Counted from the stretch's first letter, positions 1-6,852 are shown. The stretch: 14,817 bases of DNA from CAYSXS01 sp043817345 (GCA_043817345.1 JBDRGZ010000050.1:1-14817), one strand, 5' to 3'. Made by a program: numbers and translations. The notes: generated by a model from the letters alone, not told the origin.

Positions 1-2
1 AG

Positions 3-1046
3 TTAAATCATTTATGGCTAATAGCTATAGCTATGACATGTATCCACCCTTTAGCTGGCTTACCTGCTTTAATGTTAATTTGGTTGCTCTCCATTAGAAA
101 AAAGAAACTTTTAATAATACTGTCTATTTTAATATTCCTAATTTGTGTTCCTTTTGTTTTCTATCTTTTATCATATGTATTACCAGGTTTTGATATTTCT
201 CTAGATTTATCTAATTTAAAACAAAGATTAATATCTACTTTTGAATTTAGATACTTACCTTTTCACTCTTTCCTACATTCTATATATTTCCTCAAATCCC
301 TATTCCCTATCTTAATTCTAATCCTAACAGGAACAGGGTTTTGGTTAATGTTTAAGAAATATAGGCAAGTGTGGATGTTTTTATTAATATCTTTAGTATT
401 AATAGTTAATTCATATTTACTATCATTATTAAAATTTAATGCTGTAATATATTATGAACAAAATATATTTCCTGAACGATTAATTCATTTTGCATATTTC
501 TTTGTATTACCTTTTGTTATCTATTCTATCTACCATATATTTAGAATATCAATTAAAAATAAAAAACTTTCAATTATTATAACTGCCTTCATATTAACTG
601 GTTGTATATATTTAGCTTATCCAACATATGATGTAATAGAAAAAAATAAAGGGTATTCGATTTCTCAAGCTGACATATATGCTGTACAAAAAATCCAAGA
701 AACATCTAATACAGATAATTTTATTGTTTTGGCAAACCAATCTACATCTGCAGCTGCTTTACAAGAGTTTAGTTTTAAAAAATATTTTACAAATAACAGC
801 CAACAACTTTTCTATTATCCTATTCCTACTTCATCTCCTTTATATAAGATATATTTAGATATTTCATACAAAGGAATAAAAGATGAATATATTCAGCAAA
901 CTAAGGATTTAACAGGTGTTGATACAATATATTTAGTTTTTAATGATTATTGGACTAATTTTAAAAAGCTTGTGCTAGAGGCCCAAGCTAATGCATTAAA
1001 TAGTTTTGAAATTGATAATGGTAAGATATGGATATTTAAATACTAA
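3..1046 (+). CDS. Multipass membrane protein, 5'-truncated by the window edge
   Basis: The reading frame is open from the left edge (first full codon at 3), and the first ATG, at 33, lies inside what looks like a membrane segment. The true start is therefore upstream. Counting from that ATG, about six hydrophobic segments lie before residue 200 (roughly 7-22, 25-50, 85-107, 113-133, 148-170, 178-197). A soluble C-terminal domain of about 120 residues follows, containing ADIYAVQKIQ and a VLANQSTSAAALQEF stretch. I recall similar tails in uncharacterised Patescibacteria membrane proteins, but I cannot name a family. No GT-C acidic motif is visible in the part present. It is the only convincing plus-strand gene and converges on the GT4 gene that ends at 1127. 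The existence of a gene is near certain; its function is unknown. Confidence 0.85.
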   Translation, partial: LNHLWLIAIAMTCIHPLAGLPALMLIWLLSIRKKKLLIILSILIFLICVPFVFYLLSYVLPGFDISLDLSNLKQRLISTFEFRYLPFHSFLHSIYFLKSLFPILILILTGTGFWLMFKKYRQVWMFLLISLVLIVNSYLLSLLKFNAVIYYEQNIFPERLIHFAYFFVLPFVIYSIYHIFRISIKNKKLSIIITAFILTGCIYLAYPTYDVIEKNKGYSISQADIYAVQKIQETSNTDNFIVLANQSTSAAALQEFSFKKYFTNNSQQLFYYPIPTSSPLYKIYLDISYKGIKDEYIQQTKDLTGVDTIYLVFNDYWTNFKKLVLEAQANALNSFEIDNGKIWIFKY

Positions 1047-1051
1047 GCTTA

Positions 1052-1126
1052 CTATAAACTACTTATAAAATTCCTTATCTCTTCCAAAAATCTCGCTTTG
1101 GAAAACTTCCTAGCGTGGTTTTTTAT
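1052..1126 (-). pseudogene. Detached C-terminal 24 codons of the GT4 gene
   Basis: Directly after the TAA at 1129-1127, the same frame reads IKNHARKFSKARF, then LEEIRNFISSL, and ends with TAG at 1054-1052. The pattern of alternating basic and hydrophobic residues ('NHA.KFS..RF..EI..FI') is the usual last helix of GT4 proteins of this kind. This is evidence that the TAA interrupts a once longer gene. The translation was done by hand. Confidence 0.7.
1094..1124 (+). terminator. Possible intrinsic terminator of the plus-strand membrane gene
   Basis: An imperfect hairpin has outer arms CGCT (1094-1097) and AGCG (1112-1115) and inner arms GGAA (1100-1103) and TTCC (1107-1110). TGG and six T residues (1119-1124) follow. 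It lies about 50 bases past the membrane-protein stop and just before the convergent GT4 stop. Caution: the same bases read on the minus strand as the lost C-terminus of that GT4, so the hairpin may be fortuitous. Confidence 0.35.
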
Positions 1127-2131
1127 TTATCCAGAATCATATTTTTCTGGTTTAAAATGAATAATTGTATTAGCTAAATCCTCCCATTCTTGTTCTTTAA
1201 TAAACTCACCCGTCTGATTCTCTATTACTGTTTCTAAAGCTCCCCCTGCCCTGTAAGCAATAACAGGCCTACCAGAAGCCACTGCTTCAACTGCTGTAAT
1301 ACCAAAATCTTCTTCTTGAGGATGTATAAATGCTAAACATTTAGAATATAGTTCTGCTTTTTGTTGTTCATCAACATCACCCAAAAACTCAATATTTGGT
1401 TTAGCTATACTTTTTAATCTTTCCAACTCTGGGCCTATTCCAAAAACTTTTAAAGGTATATCTAATCTATTAAACGCCTTAATGGCCAGATCATATCTCT
1501 TGTATGGTACTAATCTCCCACCGATTAAATAATATTTACCTAAATAGTTAGAGATATAGAATTTATTTGTATCTACAGGAGGATAAATGACTTGAGCATC
1601 CTTATTGTAATATCTCTTAATCCTATCTTTAACAGTTCTTGAATTAGCTAAAAACTTATCTACCCTTTGTGAAGCAACCCAGTCCCAATTACGTAAATGA
1701 GATAAATATATTGGTAATATCTTTTTAATAAAATTAGGATAAGGCAAATCTTCAACATATCCCTGAGAGTCTGACCAAAGATAACGTGTTGGGGTGTGGC
1801 AATAACAAATATGTCTTGTTCCTGGTTGTGTAATTACCCCTTTAGCAAAAGAAGAACTAGAAGACAAGACTAAATCAAAATTACGTAAATCATGAGACTC
1901 AATAGCTGAAGACATTAAAGGCAAATACCATTGAAATTTCTTTTCAATTCCTGGCATTTTCTGTAAAAAAGTAGCTCTAATATCTTTTTCTTTATAATAC
2001 CTCCCCTTATTATTTCTATCATAAATCAACACAAAAGTAGGAGCATCCGGGAAAAGCTCCTGCAAAGCGCGTAGGACTCTTTCTTGTCCACCCTCTTGTA
2101 CTAACATGTCGTGTATTAAAGCAATTTTCAT
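1127..2131 (-). CDS. GT4-family glycosyltransferase (WbaZ-like), C-terminally truncated by an in-frame TAA
   Basis: A retaining GT-B enzyme that probably adds a hexose (mannose-type, by resemblance to WbaZ-like proteins) from a nucleotide sugar to a lipid-linked glycan at the inner face of the membrane. The N-terminal Rossmann domain opens with IHDML and GGQERVL (residues 6-20). The HICYCHTPTRYLW region follows near residues 107-119. The C-terminal domain has LIGGRLVPYKR and the EX7E donor-site motif at E274 and E282 (EDFGITAVE), then GRPVIAYRAGG. The 334 residues are short for the group (about 360-380): the protein stops after EKYDSG, where the closing GT-B helix should begin. Translating past the TAA in the same frame gives 24 more codons that look like that helix. 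Start ATG at 2131, with no clear Shine-Dalgarno. A terminator separates it from the sugar transferase upstream, so it probably has its own promoter. It may be functional, truncated, or an early pseudogene. Confidence 0.9.
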   Translation of the reverse strand: MKIALIHDMLVQEGGQERVLRALQELFPDAPTFVLIYDRNNKGRYYKEKDIRATFLQKMPGIEKKFQWYLPLMSSAIESHDLRNFDLVLSSSSSFAKGVITQPGTRHICYCHTPTRYLWSDSQGYVEDLPYPNFIKKILPIYLSHLRNWDWVASQRVDKFLANSRTVKDRIKRYYNKDAQVIYPPVDTNKFYISNYLGKYYLIGGRLVPYKRYDLAIKAFNRLDIPLKVFGIGPELERLKSIAKPNIEFLGDVDEQQKAELYSKCLAFIHPQEEDFGITAVEAVASGRPVIAYRAGGALETVIENQTGEFIKEQEWEDLANTIIHFKPEKYDSG

Positions 2132-2164
2132 AACATCATCTTAACAATTTAATCTAAAATTGGC

Positions 2165-2194
2165 AAAAAGAAAAACCGATCAATATATATCGGT
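2165..2194 (-). terminator. Intrinsic terminator downstream of the sugar transferase
   Basis: A perfect 6-bp stem (ACCGAT at 2175-2180 with ATCGGT at 2189-2194) has an 8-base loop. On the minus strand it is followed by TTTTTCTTTTT (2175-2165). It lies 28 bases past the sugar-transferase stop and 34 bases before the GT4 start, so it should end the sugar-transferase transcript and uncouple the two genes. Confidence 0.75.
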
Positions 2195-2221
2195 AAAATA
2201 GATACAAAAAATTAATAAAAT

Positions 2222-3613
2222 TTATTTAGCACCTTTTTTTAATAACACAACAAAAGGTGTTTTAATTAGAATAATTAAATCAAGCCATGGTGTCCAATTT
2301 TCAATATAGAAGGTATCTAGTTTTACTTCCTCTTCAAATTCTAAATCTGATCTACCAGAAACCTGTGCCATGCCTGTTACGCCAGGCTTAATATTTAATA
2401 ACTTCTTGTGGTGCTTCTCATATTCAGCAACCTCTCTAGGTTCATGAGGACGAGGCCCAACCAAACTCATATCACCTTTTAATACATTCCAAAATTGAGG
2501 CAATTCATCAATACTCCATTTACGCATAAATTTACCCACTCTTGTGACGCGAGGGTCATCTTCCATTTTAAACAAGGGCCCGTCAGGACGCTCATTTTTA
2601 GTCATTAGCTTCTTTTTTAAACGTTCTGCGTTCCTAATCATTGATCTGAACTTGTATATCCTAATCTTCTTGTTTTTGGCTCCTACACGCTTAGAACCGT
2701 AAAAAACAGGCCCCTTAGAATCAATACATATAATTAAAGCTAAAATTAAGAAAAAGGGAGAAAATATGATTAAAAGCAAGAATGATATAATAATATCAAA
2801 AATCCGTTTTAATATCTTTCCCCAGCCATCTAATTTGGTTCTTTTAACTTCTACTATAGGCACTCCAGCCATTGTGTATAAATCAACATTCTTACTTTGG
2901 GTATCAAAAAAGTCAGCTGCATATTTAAAAACAATATGATGTTCGTCAGCAAAATCGAGTAAAGCTAAATTTTCTTTTCTACTTAAATTAGTATCACCTT
3001 GAATAATCTCATCAACAAATTTAGATTTATACAATTCTGTTAACTTATCCAGATTACCATTTTGTAAATTTTGGAAACGTCCAATAATTGTATACCCCAA
3101 TGTCTTACTCTTATATATCTCTTTAGCAATATCTTCAGTTGAACTATCTGCACCAATAAGTACCACTCTATGTACTCCAATCTTTTTGATATATAACAAG
3201 CGCTGGATACCATTCACAACCAATCTACCAACTGAAACAAAAATGAAAGCTAAAATCCAAGCAGCTAAAAGGATAAAACGTGAATCAAATAATTCACGCG
3301 AGAAAAAAGCTGCTACAATTACAGCCAACATACCTGTTGAACAAGCTAAAAATACTTTACCAATTTCATTAAATACTTTACGTGCACCTTTTATTTGATA
3401 CAATCCAGCGATTACAAAGATTACTAACCAAACTAGACCAACTAACCAGAGATACGAAAAATATGCTTTAAAATCGAGATTAAAAATAACCGGACGTATT
3501 TCTTGCACCCATCTTTCGTAACGTAAAAAATAGGCGACAACGCCGGCTAGTATTATCATAATATAATCAATAGGAACCAAGACTGCTGAAAAAATCAATT
3601 CATTCTTTTTCAT
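2222..3613 (-). CDS. Polyprenyl-phosphate sugar phosphotransferase (WcaJ/WbaP type, initiating enzyme)
   Basis: Transfers a sugar 1-phosphate from a nucleotide sugar to undecaprenyl phosphate, the first membrane step of exopolysaccharide or glycan assembly. At 463 residues it has the full long-form layout. Hydrophobic segments lie at about 8-31, 52-72, 86-104 and 112-130. A Rossmann-like CoA-binding domain (RVVLIGADSS, 149-158) spans about 145-255, and a membrane re-entrant helix about 270-297. The catalytic domain holds KFRSM (321-325), DPRVTRVGKFMRKWSIDELPQ with the DE pair at D369-E370, GPRP (386-389) and KPGVTGMAQVSGR (409-421). In the PglC/WcaJ family the first acidic residue of the DE pair is the phosphosugar-accepting nucleophile. 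Sugar specificity (glucose, galactose or N-acetylated) cannot be read from the sequence. Start ATG at 3613, with no Shine-Dalgarno. It lies just downstream of rnpB and ends at a good terminator. Confidence 0.96.
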   Translation of the reverse strand: MKKNELIFSAVLVPIDYIMIILAGVVAYFLRYERWVQEIRPVIFNLDFKAYFSYLWLVGLVWLVIFVIAGLYQIKGARKVFNEIGKVFLACSTGMLAVIVAAFFSRELFDSRFILLAAWILAFIFVSVGRLVVNGIQRLLYIKKIGVHRVVLIGADSSTEDIAKEIYKSKTLGYTIIGRFQNLQNGNLDKLTELYKSKFVDEIIQGDTNLSRKENLALLDFADEHHIVFKYAADFFDTQSKNVDLYTMAGVPIVEVKRTKLDGWGKILKRIFDIIISFLLLIIFSPFFLILALIICIDSKGPVFYGSKRVGAKNKKIRIYKFRSMIRNAERLKKKLMTKNERPDGPLFKMEDDPRVTRVGKFMRKWSIDELPQFWNVLKGDMSLVGPRPHEPREVAEYEKHHKKLLNIKPGVTGMAQVSGRSDLEFEEEVKLDTFYIENWTPWLDLIILIKTPFVVLLKKGAK

Positions 3614-3625
3614 ATAAATTAAAAG

Positions 3626-3673
3626 TTTATCCGCCGTAGTCCAATAGGGTTGCTATAGGCGAAGGCGGATAAA
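3626..3673. repeat. 48-nt palindromic element between rnpB and the sugar transferase
   Basis: A perfect 10-bp inverted repeat (TTTATCCGCC at 3626-3635, GGCGGATAAA at 3664-3673) encloses a second, one-mismatch inverted repeat (CCAATAG / CTATAGG, 3641-3659). It is GC-richer than its surroundings and resembles the GC-rich block at 14668-14732 (shared CTTCGCCTAT). Read on the minus strand it is followed by CTTTTAATTT, so it could also end the rnpB transcript. Confidence 0.7.
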
Positions 3674-3677
3674 TCAT

Positions 3678-4156
3678 AGTGTCCAGGCAGGGTCATAAGC
3701 CGAATTCTGTATTACTGCAAAGCAGTAATTGTGATCATCTATCTACGCGTCAATTATAACTTGCACCAAAATAAGGTTTACCACATCTCCTTGTCACCAA
3801 GGGATGAGAACTGTAGCTTCCTGTCCCGATTACTCGGGATAAAAAAACATCAGTTCACTTTTCACATTTCATCCCGCAGACGCGGGACTAGTATAGTCTC
3901 TGTGGCACTAGCTCGAGGTTTTGACTTTGTCCACTAAAAGTATGATAATCATATTTTCAGCACTCACTTAAAAATAAAAATAAATTTTTATTTTGTTCGC
4001 TCGCTTGAAAATAACACGATCGTGAACTACTTTTTTCGTAAGTCTTATACCTGGTTCTATTTCAGAACTATTCTTTCCCGATTGCTCGGGATTGGTGTTC
4101 GGACTTTCCTCCCATATTTCCTAAGAAATACGAGTAATCACTCACCTACCTGGACA
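3678..4156 (-). ncRNA. rnpB: RNase P RNA (bacterial type A)
   Basis: The catalytic RNA that matures tRNA 5' ends. P1 pairs GTCCAGGTAGG (4155-4145) with CCTGCCTGGAC (3691-3681), with one G:U. Conserved region I reads GAGGAAAGTCC (4111-4101). The 3' conserved region reads ACAGAATTCGGCTTAT (3710-3695). P4 is kept by covariation: CCGAA (4102-4098) with TTCGG (3704-3700), where E. coli has CCGGG/CCCGG. AGTGCCACAGAGA (3909-3897), GTGAAAAGTGAAC (3865-3853) and TGGTAAACC (3783-3775) match the other universal blocks. At about 478 nt it is long. About 190 nt separate P4 from AGTGCCACAGAGA, where E. coli has roughly 50; this extra part includes an AT-rich hairpin (3971-3994). Three GC-rich hairpins of one pattern (TCCCGN, 4-nt loop, NCGGGA) sit at 4076-4091, 3872-3887 and 3824-3839. 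The ends are set by P1. Confidence 0.95.
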
Positions 4157-4162
4157 ATTAGT

Positions 4163-4191
4163 ATATTACTACAAAACAAAGAATTTGTCAA
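4163..4191 (-). promoter_or_regulatory. Sigma-70-type promoter of rnpB
   Basis: On the minus strand a consensus -35 box TTGACA (4191-4186) and a -10 box TAATAT (4168-4163) are separated by exactly 17 bases. Transcription would start about 6-8 bases downstream, at about 4157-4155, where the RNase P P1 helix begins. The fit between promoter and RNA 5' end supports both calls. Confidence 0.85.
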
Positions 4192-4231
4192 AAAAAATAT
4201 CCCCAGAAATAAAAATTGATACCAGGGATAT
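4190..4231 (-). terminator. Intrinsic terminator of the small secreted-protein gene, overlapping the rnpB -35 box
   Basis: On the minus strand ATATCCC (4231-4225) pairs with GGGATAT (4203-4197) across a 21-base loop, and a run of seven to eight T residues (4197-4190) follows. The T run continues into the TTGACA of the rnpB promoter. The hairpin begins 20 bases after the stop of the secreted-protein gene. The long loop lowers confidence. Confidence 0.5.
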
Positions 4232-4251
4232 AAATTGTAGCAGAATAATAC

Positions 4252-4743
4252 CTATAGGGATATAAAATTTATATCATTATCCCTTTTTTTTAAAATTTGC
4301 TTAATCAACTTCTGAATTTTTAACTTTAAAGTAGCTCCTTTTTTAAACCTTAAATACCCAAAGTCACGGACTGTTATATACTCATAATATTCTGTCAGGA
4401 TACTCCTCGTCTTATCAACATCAGGCACATAAACACCAAGCAAAAGAGAACGTGTCGGATTTTCTATACGTTCCCTTTTGTCGGCGGTTATCATATAACC
4501 ATCAAAAATACTTATTACCACCTTAATAGAATCGAGGCTATCAATTTTTACTGACAAAATTTCTGAATCATAATTAGACCTTACTACATTACCTGACATA
4601 AATTCCGGGCCAGATGGACCGTTATAAGTATGTAGTGTATCATCTAAAACCAAACAATCCATAATTGTTTTTGGAATTTGACTTATTCCAAAATTTACAA
4701 AAGCAAAAAAACAAAGGGTGATTAGGATCATTTTTTTAAACAT
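4252..4743 (-). CDS. Small secreted protein of unknown function
   Basis: 163 residues with an N-terminal signal peptide: MFKK, a hydrophobic core ILITLCFFAFVNFG, then ISQ with probable cleavage near residue 22. The mature part has alternating short beta-like segments (EILSVKIDSLDSIKVVISIFDGYMI, residues 61-85) and a basic tail (FKKGATLKLKIQKLIKQILKKRD). It has one cysteine outside the signal peptide (near 30), no lipobox and no C-terminal anchor. I do not recognise a family. It lies 44 bases after the 238-aa helical protein and before the rnpB promoter. It has a strong Shine-Dalgarno, almost alone in this window. The signal sequence resembles those of Bacteroidetes, but that is weak evidence for transfer. 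Start ATG at 4743. Confidence 0.85.
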   Translation of the reverse strand: MFKKMILITLCFFAFVNFGISQIPKTIMDCLVLDDTLHTYNGPSGPEFMSGNVVRSNYDSEILSVKIDSLDSIKVVISIFDGYMITADKRERIENPTRSLLLGVYVPDVDKTRSILTEYYEYITVRDFGYLRFKKGATLKLKIQKLIKQILKKRDNDINFISL

Positions 4744-4747
4744 TTTA

Positions 4748-4754
4748 CCACCTC
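4748..4754 (-). promoter_or_regulatory. Strong ribosome binding site for the secreted-protein gene
   Basis: GAGGTGG ends 4 bases before the ATG at 4743. The other genes here show no recognisable Shine-Dalgarno at this distance, so the site both fixes this start and sets the gene apart. Confidence 0.75.
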
Positions 4755-4787
4755 ATATTTAGTTGTTCAAAGAAATATATAAACTAG

Positions 4788-5504
4788 TTATTTATTATTG
4801 TCTTCTTTCTTTTCTGTTTCTTCAGCTTGTTTCTTTTTTGCAACTTCCATTTGTTTCTCATATTGCATTAGTTCAAAAATCATGCGCCACAAACCAAGAA
4901 GTAAAGCACAATATTTTTGTAAATATTCTTTACTAAGCTCATTAACTTTTTGGGAAATTTGTCCAAAAATCAAGTTTTGAAATAGAAAGAAAGATAAACC
5001 TAGAGGCATTTGTAAATGTGGGTATAGATCTTTTTGAATATTAAACTCTTTCATATCTATATCTACTTTATTAACATGTTCTAAAACATTACCTAATAAA
5101 ACATAGAATAACTGTTCTGAAGTCTTTTTGTAATCACCTTTTTCTAAGGTTTCAACAGCCTGCTTATTAAACTTATCTATTGTTTTAAGTTTTTCTTTAG
5201 ATATTTTACCTTTTTCTTTATCTAATTCAGCCATTTGACCAAAACTTTTAAGTAATAACCTGTAATCTTCAACAGAATCTCTTTCTAAGTTTTTTTCAAT
5301 ATATTTCCAAGTATTAATATATTTTTGGATAATATCTCTTTGAACTTTAAAATATTCTTTAAAATCCTCTATTTTAGACATTTCATCTAAAGATTTATTC
5401 ATTTGCTCTTGAAATTCTTTAGCAAGTTTTGCTCGCTCTTCATTGTTTGTTGTTTGCCTGCCGGCCGTAGCCTTGGCGGAGGTGGGTTGTTTTATATCAG
5501 TCAT
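4788..5504 (-). CDS. Alpha-helical cytoplasmic protein of unknown function, carrying an in-frame repeat peptide
   Basis: 238 residues, highly charged and predicted helical almost throughout, with heptad-like stretches at about 20-60 and 95-130. There is no signal peptide. One moderately hydrophobic helical patch (QMPLGLSFFLFQNLIFG, around 170) is more likely a buried helix than a membrane segment. The C-terminus is a Lys/Glu tail. Residues 7-17 (PTSAKATAGRQ) are encoded by a GC-rich palindrome-like element that differs sharply in composition from the rest of the gene, so the N-terminus looks extended by a mobile repeat. The native start could therefore once have been further in. No Shine-Dalgarno is seen before the ATG at 5504. 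No family recognised. It lies between a GT4 gene and the secreted protein, with a 201-base gap on the GT4 side. Confidence 0.85.
   Translation of the reverse strand: MTDIKQPTSAKATAGRQTTNNEERAKLAKEFQEQMNKSLDEMSKIEDFKEYFKVQRDIIQKYINTWKYIEKNLERDSVEDYRLLLKSFGQMAELDKEKGKISKEKLKTIDKFNKQAVETLEKGDYKKTSEQLFYVLLGNVLEHVNKVDIDMKEFNIQKDLYPHLQMPLGLSFFLFQNLIFGQISQKVNELSKEYLQKYCALLLGLWRMIFELMQYEKQMEVAKKKQAEETEKKEDNNK
5458..5486. repeat. In-frame 'TSAKATAGRQ' repeat element
   Basis: A GC-rich stretch, read on the plus strand as CCTGCCGGCCGTAGCCTTGG then CGGAGG. It forms an imperfect inverted repeat and encodes PTSAKATAGRQ on the minus strand. From memory, this peptide recurs at arbitrary sites in many Patescibacteria proteins, which marks it as a dispersed genomic repeat and not part of this protein's fold. 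Confidence 0.75.
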
Positions 5505-5563
5505 AGTAATGTATTTTTACATAAAAAGTTAATAAAAGCAAATAAATAAACTATTCTTATCTA

Positions 5564-5691
5564 CCAGAATCATTTTTCAAAAGACATAAATTTTTTCCTG
5601 CGAAAAATTTATTCAGTAATTTGTAAAATTTTCCAATAAAATTGAAAACCAAGCAATTTTCCAAATTAAAGCTTTTGAAAAACAATTCTGG
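5564..5691. repeat. 128-bp inverted-repeat structure in the 5505-5705 gap
   Basis: Outer arms of 20 bp (5564-5583 and 5672-5691) are reverse complements with two mismatches. Inside are a perfect 10-bp hairpin (ATAAATTTTT 5586-5595, AAAAATTTAT 5603-5612) and a second hairpin with one bulge (about 5629-5648). Folded, this is a multibranched structure. There is no coding capacity. It lies 14 bases past the GT4 stop at 5706. It could be a MITE-like element, a structured 3' UTR, or a small RNA. The rest of the gap (5505-5563) shows nothing recognisable. Confidence 0.6.
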
Positions 5692-5705
5692 CTGATAAAC
5701 CGCCA

Positions 5706-6845
5706 TCAATACATCTCCTCCAGCTTTTTTAAATATTTATCAATAATATATTCTTCAGATTTCTTTAAACAGGTACCTCTCATCTCTTTAACCTTATCTT
5801 TAGATATATTAATCAATTCTTTTAATTCTTGTTCATTTCCCGGTTCAAACAACCAACCTGTTATATTATCTTCAATTAACTCTGATACACCTCCTATCCT
5901 AGAACCAATAACGGGCATACCAAAACTAAAAGCTCTCAAAATAGCCATTGGACAATTTTCATAAGTTAAACTTGGAAAAATTAAAATATCTGAATTAGAA
6001 TATATATTTTCTAATTCTTTTTTATCTAATCTACCATGAAATATTATGTTATCTTTTTTAAATTCTTTAGCTTTCTCTAAATCTTTACCATCACCAGCAA
6101 TATGTAATTCATAATCTAAATCTTTAAATACATTTAATAAAGTAAATATCCCTTTATACTCTCCCACTTGTCCTACATACAAAAATCTTAATTTTTCACT
6201 TTCTGTTCTTTGGTCAGATGTTTGAGAAACTGAATTTGGTAAAACTTTTTTATCTGAGTTTTTAAAAAATCCTTTTTGTGTATAAAAATCTAACAACCAT
6301 TTTGATGGGGAAATAATTGTGTCTGGAGAATTAATTAAATATTTAACTAGTTTCTCATACAATTTCCTTAAAAAAAAAGTATTAATATACTCATTCTCGT
6401 GATTATAAATTAACTGTCCTGAAGGATAAGCTAATTGAATATCGTGAATTGTTAATATGTTTTTAATTTTTAATTTCTTTATCATCCTAGAGATTAAAAA
6501 TCCAACACCAGTTATATTGTGCATATGCACAACATCTGGTTTTTCTTGTTTTAAAATCTTTTTAATCTTTTTTCTTGAAGATAAATTAAAAACATTAAAA
6601 AACCACCAAATAAATCTTAAAATCCCTGGTTTTTTATCAATATCTAAAAAAGAAAATATATTCCAGGGTTTTATTCTGTATACTTTAATTACACCAATCT
6701 CTTCTATTTTATCTTCTCTTCCTAAAGTAATTAAAATTACTTGATGTCCCAAGGAAACCAAACCAAGAGCAATGTCTTCCACAAATGCTTCTGCTCCACC
6801 TTTATTAAAAGGCTTATATAGATTGTTGATGAGAAGTATTTTCAT
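5706..6845 (-). CDS. GT4-family glycosyltransferase
   Basis: A GT-B enzyme transferring a sugar from a nucleotide donor in the cytoplasm, probably onto a membrane-linked glycan. The N-terminal domain begins MKILLINNLYKPFNKGGAEAF, with the GG loop at residues 16-17, followed by PDVVHMHNITG and LTIHDIQLAYPSG. The linker is SPSKWLLDFY. The C-terminal domain has LRFLYVGQVGEYKG, LHIAGDGKD, the donor-site region YENCPMAILRAFSFGMPVIGS and GGVSELI. The length of 379 residues is normal. One oddity: in the EX7E motif the first glutamate is present (E296) but the second position is arginine (R304), and this residue usually helps bind the nucleotide sugar. Start ATG at 6845, with no Shine-Dalgarno. The 252-bp repeat block ends 7 bases upstream, so any promoter must lie inside that block. 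Stop TGA at 5706. Confidence 0.95.
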   Translation of the reverse strand: MKILLINNLYKPFNKGGAEAFVEDIALGLVSLGHQVILITLGREDKIEEIGVIKVYRIKPWNIFSFLDIDKKPGILRFIWWFFNVFNLSSRKKIKKILKQEKPDVVHMHNITGVGFLISRMIKKLKIKNILTIHDIQLAYPSGQLIYNHENEYINTFFLRKLYEKLVKYLINSPDTIISPSKWLLDFYTQKGFFKNSDKKVLPNSVSQTSDQRTESEKLRFLYVGQVGEYKGIFTLLNVFKDLDYELHIAGDGKDLEKAKEFKKDNIIFHGRLDKKELENIYSNSDILIFPSLTYENCPMAILRAFSFGMPVIGSRIGGVSELIEDNITGWLFEPGNEQELKELINISKDKVKEMRGTCLKKSEEYIIDKYLKKLEEMY

Positions 6846-6852
6846 TTTTTTA

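Noticed and set aside
1127..1129. Stop-codon reassignment as an explanation for the in-frame TAA.
   Set aside because: TAA also ends the sugar transferase, thermonuclease and membrane-protein genes at sensible places; TGA ends three other genes, so the UGA-to-glycine code does not apply either.
3731..4219. Two plus-strand open frames (3731-3937 and 4022-4219).
   Set aside because: They lie antisense within the RNase P RNA gene and have no protein-like features.
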